Assembly (NCBI GenBank): GCA_021734525.1
Contig: JAIPIW010000003.1
Location: 1 to 54,526, forward strand
From: Candidatus Altimarinota bacterium
GTDB taxonomy: Bacteria; Patescibacteriota; Gracilibacteria; UBA4473
DNA: 54,526 nt
Direction: 5' to 3'
Positions 41,682 to 47,969 of this stretch are shown one piece after another. The notes under the pieces were generated by a model, which was given only the letters and a program-made list of their open reading frames with translations, was not told the origin of the DNA and did not search any database. Each line of letters starts with the position of its first letter. The stretch's first letter is position 1. The position numbers and the translations under genes were made by a program.

Positions 41682-42872
41682 ATGCCAGAAGAAAAAAAGC
41701 CTATCCAACAAAGTACTAATCCTACTCCACCAACAACTTCTCCAGACGGAGAACCACCGGTTATTAGTGCTAATATGCCTAATTTAGTTAGCAAAGAAGT
41801 ATCTGAAGGATTAAAGGATATTTATCATGCAGATAGCAATGTTACTGGAAATATTGCTAAAATTTTACTGAAAGCCGTGCAAGCTGGTGCTTCTGATATT
41901 TTCCTGTCTTCTGGTTCTCCTCCTTCTTGTCAAATAGATGGTCGGACAGTGTTTATGGAAGGAGAAGAAGTTATTAGGACAGAGAAACTTTTAGAAGTTT
42001 TGAGTGATTACGACCAAAAAAAGTTATTAGAGAACCTTGGTCAGGATTTTGGATTATCTATTGAAGGTGGTTATCGTTTCCGAGCCAATGCTTTCCTCCA
42101 GAGAAACGGAGTATCTATTGCTTTCCGAGCTATCCCCTCTCAAATACCTAGTTTTGAAGAACGTGGTCTACCAGAACAGCTGAAGAAAATCGTAGATATG
42201 GATTCTGGACTAGTAATTGTAACTGGATCTACTGGATCTGGTAAATCATCTACTCTAGCCACTATTGTGGATCTTATTAATGAGAAATACCAGAAGCATA
42301 TTATTACTATTGAAGACCCGATTGAATTCATCCACAACAATAAGAAATCTTTAATAGAACAGCGAGAAATTGGTCTACATGCCAAAAGCTTTGACCGAGC
42401 CTTGCGTTCTGCCTTACGTGAAGCACCAGATGTAATTCTGGTCGGAGAATTACGTGATTTGGAAACTACTGCCTTGGCACTTACCGCTGCAGAAACAGGA
42501 TCATTAGTCTTGGCAACCCTACATGCCAATAGTGCTCCTAGTGCGGTAACTCGTATTATAGACATCTTCCCCAATATCCAACAGAATCAAATCCGTAGTC
42601 AGTTAGCTCAATCCCTGCAAGCCATTATTTGGCAAACTTTACTACCCAATAAATCTGGTAAAGGACGGTCTTGTGTCTTTGAGGTTATGTTCCAAAACTA
42701 TGCAGTTAGCACCATGATCCGAGACAACAAAGTTTATCAGCTAAAATCTGTTATTGAGACTGGCAAGAAATCCGGCATGATTCCTCTCAAAGATTGTCTA
42801 GAAGATTTAATCCGCCAAGATAAAATAGAAGTAGCAGTGGCACAAAATATCCTCAACACTCATGTTTCTTAG
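41682..42872 (+). CDS. pilT: PilT-type secretion/retraction ATPase
   Basis: 396 residues from ATG 41682 (MPEEKKPIQQ), chosen because the ATG at 41658 lies within the -10 box. The fold is a PAS-like N-terminal domain (ASDIFLSSGSPPSCQIDG) and a RecA-like ATPase with Walker A GSTGSGKSST (about 182-191), Walker B VILVGELRD and the His box LATLHANS. PilT hexamers power type IV pilus retraction. A close relative could act on another pilus or secretion system. It diverges from an operon of VirB2-like proteins. No PilB, PilC or prepilin peptidase is present in the window. Confidence 0.93.
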   Translation: MPEEKKPIQQSTNPTPPTTSPDGEPPVISANMPNLVSKEVSEGLKDIYHADSNVTGNIAKILLKAVQAGASDIFLSSGSPPSCQIDGRTVFMEGEEVIRTEKLLEVLSDYDQKKLLENLGQDFGLSIEGGYRFRANAFLQRNGVSIAFRAIPSQIPSFEERGLPEQLKKIVDMDSGLVIVTGSTGSGKSSTLATIVDLINEKYQKHIITIEDPIEFIHNNKKSLIEQREIGLHAKSFDRALRSALREAPDVILVGELRDLETTALALTAAETGSLVLATLHANSAPSAVTRIIDIFPNIQQNQIRSQLAQSLQAIIWQTLLPNKSGKGRSCVFEVMFQNYAVSTMIRDNKVYQLKSVIETGKKSGMIPLKDCLEDLIRQDKIEVAVAQNILNTHVS

Positions 42873-42876
42873 TGTA

Positions 42877-42892
42877 TTATATTATAATATAA
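42877..42892. repeat. 16-bp AT palindrome, copy 7 (between convergent genes)
   Basis: Exact TTATATTATAATATAA, extended by two further paired bases on each side. It fills almost all of the 25-bp gap between the stops of pilT and the LCP gene. Confidence 0.95.
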
Positions 42893-42897
42893 TACTA

Positions 42898-44241
42898 TTA
42901 ATTCGTTCCTAAAATAATCTGGATGTCTATTAGATTATTAGGATCTATTGATTCTGCTACCACATTCTCTATCTGACTAGTTTCAAAAAAGTCCGCTAGG
43001 AAATTAGTTGTTTTGAGAGTTTTTTCAGGAGAAAAATGCTTTAGGAATGTCTTATAAACTGGTGTATCAGCATCATAATTACCGACTTCAATAATATGAA
43101 ACCCTAACCTTCTTAATCTCTCAGCAGTTTCGGAAGCTCTACCAGATAATTTAGAACCATTAAGAACAGATATTTGGGCATTCTCTAAAAGAATTCCTGG
43201 ATGAATTAATACCAAATCTAAGAAGGTCTGGGTATCTTTAAGATTTTCAGGCAGAAGAACGTATTGACCACCATAAAATTCCATGGCTGGAGTAAATAAA
43301 AACCCACCACGTTGCGTCGGATCATCATTAAGAACGGCAGATACGGCATTATAATAATCAATAGCCATTCCCATCTTAGCCAGAGCTACAATCTGAGTCA
43401 GACCTAGATCCGTATTAACATGCTTACGATAAATTTGGAAAAATTCGGTCAATTTTCCAAAATCAGTCAAAAAACTTAAATCTTCGGCTCTCTTTCTGAG
43501 GGCCAGAATAAGATCCTGCTGTCTTTGCGCTCGGTCATAATCTGACGATGTTTTTCTACTTCTGGCATATTTAAGAGCTGTTGCACCATCTAAATGTTGT
43601 AATCCTTTTCTAATCACAAAAGTCTGGTATCCATAATCTTCATCTGGATAAAAAGGATCTTCTATATCTGTAGGAACAAAGATTTCCAATCCCCCTAAGG
43701 CCTCTACAACTTCTTCAAAGACCTTAAAATTAATTACTGCTCCGTAATGGATTCTTATCCCTGAGAAATCAGATACCGCATCTTTAATAATTTCCAATCC
43801 TCTTCTGTCCCCATACTTATAGCGAGCCGCTGCATAAATTTCATTAAGTTTACGTTCCCCAATCTTGGAGGGGATAAATAAATCTCTCGGTAAACTCAAA
43901 AAAGCCACGGAAGGATTCTGGGGATTAAAAGAAGCAATCATGATGGAATCTGAAAGATTTCCTCCTTCTGCCCCATCTCCACCAACTCCCAAAAGTAAAA
44001 TATTGGTATGATTATTAGAATCTTGACTCAAGGGTCCTAGAGAGAAAAGATCTCTAGTTTTTTGGGCAAAATGAAAATCTGATCCCATTACCGCAGAACT
44101 AATTCCAAAAATAATCGCTAAAGAGATTATAATAGCTAAAACCACTGATAACCTGGGCCCAAAGCATCTAACCCATTTTCGCCACCATTTATTTTTTATC
44201 TTTTTCTGACTTCTCGAGATTTCTCGAACTTTGAAATTCAT
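42898..44241 (-). CDS. LytR-CpsA-Psr (LCP) family cell-wall ligase with LytR C-terminal domain
   Basis: 447 residues from ATG 44241 (MNFKVREISRS). A basic N-terminus, one helix (about 35-57, LSVVLAIIISLAIIFGIS) and an extracytoplasmic LCP domain follow: TNILLLGVGGD, LSDSIMIASF, FLSLPRDLFIPS, and the lipid-phosphate-binding arginine region YARSRKTSSDYDRAQRQQ. A LytR_C domain follows near 335-445 (ISVLNGSKLSGRASETAERLRRLGF). LCP enzymes move polymers from undecaprenyl carriers to peptidoglycan. This fits the WecA-like and Wzy-like genes elsewhere in the window. Confidence 0.93.
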   Translation of the reverse strand: MNFKVREISRSQKKIKNKWWRKWVRCFGPRLSVVLAIIISLAIIFGISSAVMGSDFHFAQKTRDLFSLGPLSQDSNNHTNILLLGVGGDGAEGGNLSDSIMIASFNPQNPSVAFLSLPRDLFIPSKIGERKLNEIYAAARYKYGDRRGLEIIKDAVSDFSGIRIHYGAVINFKVFEEVVEALGGLEIFVPTDIEDPFYPDEDYGYQTFVIRKGLQHLDGATALKYARSRKTSSDYDRAQRQQDLILALRKRAEDLSFLTDFGKLTEFFQIYRKHVNTDLGLTQIVALAKMGMAIDYYNAVSAVLNDDPTQRGGFLFTPAMEFYGGQYVLLPENLKDTQTFLDLVLIHPGILLENAQISVLNGSKLSGRASETAERLRRLGFHIIEVGNYDADTPVYKTFLKHFSPEKTLKTTNFLADFFETSQIENVVAESIDPNNLIDIQIILGTN

Positions 44242-44317
44242 CGGGCAGAATTGTAGGATTTTTTTTCCATTCGTCAAAAGTTGAAAAAAGAAACCTTCCG
44301 TGCCATTATCTTCCGTG

Positions 44318-45601
44318 ATGAAGCACGACTATCAATCCTTTATTTTTGAAGATTATTCTTTTGATAAAGAAAATAAGAAATTAATTCTACATTATTCTCT
44401 AGATGAGGAGATATTTTTCACGGAAGAAATCATTTTTGATTTTACTTTTGTAGATAATATCAACGAAAAAGCCCTCCAAAACGCCCTATTTGGTACTTGG
44501 GTTATGTTAGGAATTTCGTACTTCAAAGCTTTTCTTCCTCCTAAGATTAAATTCAAAAAACAAGGATTTACAGCTAATCAAGCCGAATTCTTCCAAAAAA
44601 CCTGGGCAGGAGGCTTGGGGGAATTTTTCTATCAAAATAAAATCGATCCTCAGGGAAAAATAAATTTCTCTAGTAATAAAAAAACTAAACCAACAAATCC
44701 TGTATCCTTAAATGTTTCTGGATCCATTGTGCCTCTGGGAGGAGGTAAAGATTCTTTAGTCACAACAGAAATTCTCAAAGAAAATAATGAAGACTTTGTT
44801 ACTTGGACCGTGGGAGAATTCCCTTTCTTGCAAAATATGATTAGTAAAACCAGAGTTCCTCATTTAAACGTCAGACGTCATTTGGATCCAAAACTCTTAG
44901 ACCTTAATGCCCAAGGGGCTCTTAATGGTCATGTTCCAATTTCTGCCATTCTTGCTTTTCTGGGTGTAACCAGTGCCATTTTAACTGGTAGGAAAAATGT
45001 AATCCTTTCTAATGAACATTCTGCGAGTGAACCAACTGTCGGAGATATAAACCACCAGTATTCTAAATCCTTAGAATTCGAAAGAGATTTTCAAACTTAT
45101 GTTCACGATTTTATTTCTCCAGATTTAAACTATTTTTCCTTTCTGCGTCCTTTGGCAGAATTAAAAATAGCCCAAGTATTCTGCCGAAAATACCTAGATA
45201 TGTATGAAAAAATATTTTCTTCCTGTAATAGTAATTACCGACTAACAGAAAAGAGTAAACAAATTACCTGGTGCGGGAAATGTCCCAAATGTGCTTTTGT
45301 GTTTGCAATTTTCGCTCCCTTTCTAGGAAGAGAGCGACTTATTTCCCTTTTTGGTAAAAATCTTTTTGCAGATAAGGATCTAGACCAAACTTTCCGAGAA
45401 CTTTTAGGATTAGAGAAATCCAAACCTTTTGAATGTGTTGGAGAAATAGAGGAAGTAAGAAAATCTTTAGAACTGGCTCAGGAGAAATGGCCAGAATTAT
45501 CCAAATTTGATTTCCCTAAATCTAATTTTACTCTAGAAGAACTACATCCTCACTTAATTCCAGAAAACTTTTATGAAATATTAAGAAAAATTGTTTCCTA
45601 A
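44318..45601 (+). CDS. murL: MurL-like UDP-MurNAc-L-Ala-L-Glu epimerase
   Basis: 427 residues from ATG 44318 (MKHDYQSFIF); a GTG 18 bases upstream is possible. The core has a PP-loop-like VPLGGGKDSL motif (GGGKDS at about 141-146), a conserved ILTGRKNVILSNEHSASEP segment and a Cys cluster WCGKCPKCAFVF. These are features I associate with MurL, which uses ATP to epimerise the terminal L-Glu of UDP-MurNAc-L-Ala-L-Glu to D-Glu. A MurD-type ligase follows 320 bp downstream on the same strand, the known partner arrangement (MurD2/MurL). Sure of the PP-loop family, fairly sure of MurL. Confidence 0.75.
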   Translation: MKHDYQSFIFEDYSFDKENKKLILHYSLDEEIFFTEEIIFDFTFVDNINEKALQNALFGTWVMLGISYFKAFLPPKIKFKKQGFTANQAEFFQKTWAGGLGEFFYQNKIDPQGKINFSSNKKTKPTNPVSLNVSGSIVPLGGGKDSLVTTEILKENNEDFVTWTVGEFPFLQNMISKTRVPHLNVRRHLDPKLLDLNAQGALNGHVPISAILAFLGVTSAILTGRKNVILSNEHSASEPTVGDINHQYSKSLEFERDFQTYVHDFISPDLNYFSFLRPLAELKIAQVFCRKYLDMYEKIFSSCNSNYRLTEKSKQITWCGKCPKCAFVFAIFAPFLGRERLISLFGKNLFADKDLDQTFRELLGLEKSKPFECVGEIEEVRKSLELAQEKWPELSKFDFPKSNFTLEELHPHLIPENFYEILRKIVS

Positions 45602-45608
45602 TTCTTAA

Positions 45609-45860
45609 TTACTCTGAAACTGTAGCATAGTAAACTCTTAATCTAACTTGCCACTCTTCCAAATCAGTTTCGCTGGCAATTCTCGCAATACGATCGTTTC
45701 CCCCATCAAAATCGGAATCATAATATCGACTTGCAACTTCTTGTACACTATCGTGATCACTAATGGTACTACCTTTTTTCCAACTAATATCACCAAGAAC
45801 AATTTCTAGTCTACGCAAGAAAGGATCACATCTATCCGTAATATTTTCCTTTGATTCCAT
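45609..45860 (-). CDS. Small acidic hypothetical protein between murL and murD
   Basis: 83 residues from ATG 45860 (MESKENITDRCDPFLRRLE), antisense to its neighbours. A longer frame from 45914 adds a hydrophobic stretch from AT-rich non-coding DNA and is not favoured. TTGACA on the minus strand at 45910-45915 may be its -35. The protein is acidic and soluble, with no recognisable motif. Real coding is supported by regular composition and by a gap that otherwise would hold nothing, but the evidence is modest. Confidence 0.5.
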   Translation of the reverse strand: MESKENITDRCDPFLRRLEIVLGDISWKKGSTISDHDSVQEVASRYYDSDFDGGNDRIARIASETDLEEWQVRLRVYYATVSE

Positions 45861-45921
45861 TTTAATATAGAATTTTAACAAGAAGTAAATAATTAAAAAA
45901 TAATATTTTGTCAATAAAAAT

Positions 45922-47163
45922 ATGTTATTCTCGAATTTAAAAGATTCTCAAAATATTCTTCTCTACGGCTATGGCACAGAAGGTAAATCTACAAAGAAAT
46001 TCCTCCAAAAACATTTTCCGGAGTTAAAAATAACTACCTTCCAAGATTATAAACCCGCAGTTAATTTCGTAGATTACGATCTCATTGTTCTTAGTCCTGG
46101 TGTACCAAAAAGCAAAGTAAAAAACATTCCACTGGATAAGATCACCAGTCAAACAGAACTATTTTTCTCTAATCTACCGGAAGAAAAAAGAAAAAAAGTT
46201 ATTGGTATTACAGGAACTAAAGGCAAATCCACCACCGTTAAATTTTGTCAGGAGATGTTAGAAAATACCGGACATACTGCGAAAATTGGGGGGAACTACG
46301 GGGTACCTCTTTTAAATCTTTTTGATGATTTTTTAGCTAATAAATTTGAATTTGTTGTTGCCGAATTATCTAGTTATCAGCTGGAGAATTTATCTATTTC
46401 TCCTGGAATTGCCATTTTCCTTAATTTCTTCCAGGACCACTTAGATCGGCATCACACAATGCAGAACTACTTTCTAGCTAAGAAAAATCTCTGGTCTCAT
46501 CAGCAATCTGGGGACCATTTCATCGTTACAGAAAACAGTCGAAATCTGATTGGACAAACACCACAAAGGCCCATTTTTACCTCTAAAATTCCCGCGGATT
46601 TCTTCCCTAAAAACTCTATTTTTAGAGCAGAACATTGGTTAGAAAACTTTGGCACTGTAAAAAAACTAGCCGAAATCTTAAATATTCCAGAAGAGGTTGT
46701 TTTTGGTACCGCCCAGAACTTTAAAGGCTTACCACATCGTCTGGAATTCTTTAAAACCAGAAAAGATATTAAGTTCTATGATGATGCCATTAGCGTCAAT
46801 CCAGACGCCACTATGGCTGCAGTATCTTTCTTAGGAGAAAACTTAGGATCTATAATATTGGGGGGACAAGATCGAAAACAGAATTTTTCTGCTTTAATTG
46901 CAAAACTTTCTGCCTTAGATGTTCAGATCATTGTTTTAGAATCTGAAGTAAGTGAATCTCTCTTGAAAAACTGTCAGAAAAATAAAGTTCCTCAGCAAAA
47001 CATTTCTGTTGTTAAGGATCTAAAAGAAGCAGTAGAAACTGCTTTCGCAAAAACTCCTCCTAAACACATCTGTCTTCTTTCTCCGGCTGCCCCTAGTTAC
47101 GACCAATTTAAAAACTTCGAGGAAAAAGGAGACCTTTTCCAAAAATTAGTTAAGAAGTTTTAA
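45922..47163 (+). CDS. murD: MurD-type Mur ligase (UDP-MurNAc-L-Ala:glutamate ligase)
   Basis: 413 residues. Domains: a small Rossmann-like N-terminus (ILLYGYGTEGKSTKKFL), the ATPase with P-loop GITGTKGKSTT (about 95-105), AELSSYQLE, FQDHLDRHHTMQNYFLAK, and the C-terminal ligase part with GLPHRLEF, DDAISVNPDA and LLSPAAPSYDQFKNFEEKGD. It adds glutamate to UDP-MurNAc-L-Ala in the cytoplasm. The usual MurD takes D-Glu. Next to a MurL-like gene, this one may be of the MurD2 type that takes L-Glu first. The residues that would decide this cannot be judged by eye. Confidence 0.92.
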   Translation: MLFSNLKDSQNILLYGYGTEGKSTKKFLQKHFPELKITTFQDYKPAVNFVDYDLIVLSPGVPKSKVKNIPLDKITSQTELFFSNLPEEKRKKVIGITGTKGKSTTVKFCQEMLENTGHTAKIGGNYGVPLLNLFDDFLANKFEFVVAELSSYQLENLSISPGIAIFLNFFQDHLDRHHTMQNYFLAKKNLWSHQQSGDHFIVTENSRNLIGQTPQRPIFTSKIPADFFPKNSIFRAEHWLENFGTVKKLAEILNIPEEVVFGTAQNFKGLPHRLEFFKTRKDIKFYDDAISVNPDATMAAVSFLGENLGSIILGGQDRKQNFSALIAKLSALDVQIIVLESEVSESLLKNCQKNKVPQQNISVVKDLKEAVETAFAKTPPKHICLLSPAAPSYDQFKNFEEKGDLFQKLVKKF

Positions 47164-47180
47164 ATTAATTCAAAAAAAAC

Positions 47181-47209
47181 TTGCAATATTATATAATATT
47201 ATATATAAT
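47181..47209 (+). promoter_or_regulatory. Promoter and operator of the first RelE-type module
   Basis: TTGCAA (47181-47186), a 17-bp spacer and a perfect TATAAT (47204-47209). A 16-bp perfect palindrome AATATTATATAATATT (47185-47200) fills the spacer, the usual place for an antitoxin-bound operator. It is a different sequence from the dispersed TTATATTATAATATAA repeat. Confidence 0.7.
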
Positions 47210-47236
47210 TTCGTATGTAATATTTTATATATAAAT

Positions 47237-47473
47237 ATGCTAGCAATAATTACCAAATCCCAGCTTCAAAAAAATATCGGCGATATTGGAAAACAGATAT
47301 GTACTATTGTTAATCACGGAAAGCCAGAAGCCCTTATTCTTCCCTACTTTGAAGGATGTGAAGAATTAATGGAAGATTATTTGGAAGATTGTGAAATGGC
47401 TATAAACAGAAATAATCTAAAGAAAAGATATAAAAAATCTCTGGAAAGTGGTCTAGTCGATTTTGTTATTTAA
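47237..47473 (+). CDS. Phd/YefM-like antitoxin
   Basis: 78 residues. The N-terminus LAIITKSQLQKNIGDIGKQI followed by NHGKPEALILPYF is the Phd/YefM DNA-binding fold. The C-terminal half is charged and would wrap the toxin. The partner RelE-like gene follows 8 bp later. A palindromic operator overlaps its promoter, so autoregulation is likely. Confidence 0.82.
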   Translation: MLAIITKSQLQKNIGDIGKQICTIVNHGKPEALILPYFEGCEELMEDYLEDCEMAINRNNLKKRYKKSLESGLVDFVI

Positions 47474-47481
47474 ACTAAAAA

Positions 47482-47739
47482 ATGCAAAGTTTCCATTTCA
47501 CCAAATATTCTTATTCTCTCTTTCTAGAATTAGAATCTAATGTTCGAGAACGAGTTGAACAAAAGCTTGAATGGATAAAAAAACATCCTGACATACTATC
47601 ACTGCTTCGCCCCTTAAAAGGTTATGAACCAGCTTCTTACAGACTTCGTATTGGTAATTATCGTCTCATAATTCATCAAAAAGCAAAAAGCAAATTTGTA
47701 ATAGTTGATATTGGACATCGTAAAAATATCTACCAATAA
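47482..47739 (+). CDS. RelE/YoeB-ParE superfamily toxin
   Basis: 85 residues. The order YSLFLELESNVRERVEQKLEWI, LRPLKGYEPASYRLRIGNYRLIIHQ and VIVDIGHRKNIYQ matches RelE-type toxins (LRIGNYRL strand, terminal GHR.NIY). Members usually cut mRNA on the ribosome; some poison gyrase. The C-terminal GHRKNIYQ is shared with the second toxin at 50943-51206, though the two are otherwise different. Confidence 0.87.
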   Translation: MQSFHFTKYSYSLFLELESNVRERVEQKLEWIKKHPDILSLLRPLKGYEPASYRLRIGNYRLIIHQKAKSKFVIVDIGHRKNIYQ

Positions 47740-47744
47740 CAAAT

Positions 47745-47909
47745 CTAATCCTCCACTAAGAGTCTTATCTTCGTCGGATTCTCCTGGACTACCTCAATTT
47801 CTGCTCCACAAAGGGAACATTCCAAAACCTCCCCTTCTACAATATCTGCCAACTCTACCTGGAACTTTCCGCGGCAGTCTGGGCAAAAAACATAAATTTC
47901 TTCGTTCAT
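47745..47909 (-). CDS. Tiny zinc-ribbon protein, LysW-like
   Basis: 54 residues, read directly from the minus strand with ATG at 47909 and TAG at 47745. The sequence begins MNEEIYVFCPDCRGKF and continues to LECSLCGAEIEVV. Two CxxC pairs (Cys9/Cys12 and Cys31/Cys34) spaced as in LysW/zinc-ribbon carrier proteins are followed by an acidic end (LLVED). Real LysW ends in a Glu used for lysine or arginine biosynthesis. This C-terminus differs and no lysine genes are nearby, so carrier function is doubtful. Too short for standard reading-frame cut-offs, it lies between a toxin gene and mutS. Confidence 0.75.
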   Translation of the reverse strand: MNEEIYVFCPDCRGKFQVELADIVEGEVLECSLCGAEIEVVQENPTKIRLLVED

Positions 47910-47969
47910 AATGGGGTAAGTGGAAAGGACTTTATTCTGCGTTGATTTGTACCGGATTTTTTAGAAAAA

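Noticed and set aside
47185-47200. Further copy of the dispersed AT palindrome before the Phd-like gene
   Set aside because: AATATTATATAATATT is a perfect palindrome but of different sequence, placed exactly between -35 and -10 boxes. It is better explained as the antitoxin operator.
47705-47911. Plus-strand frame after the first RelE-like toxin
   Set aside because: It overlaps the toxin end and lies antisense to the better-supported zinc-ribbon gene with four well-spaced Cys.
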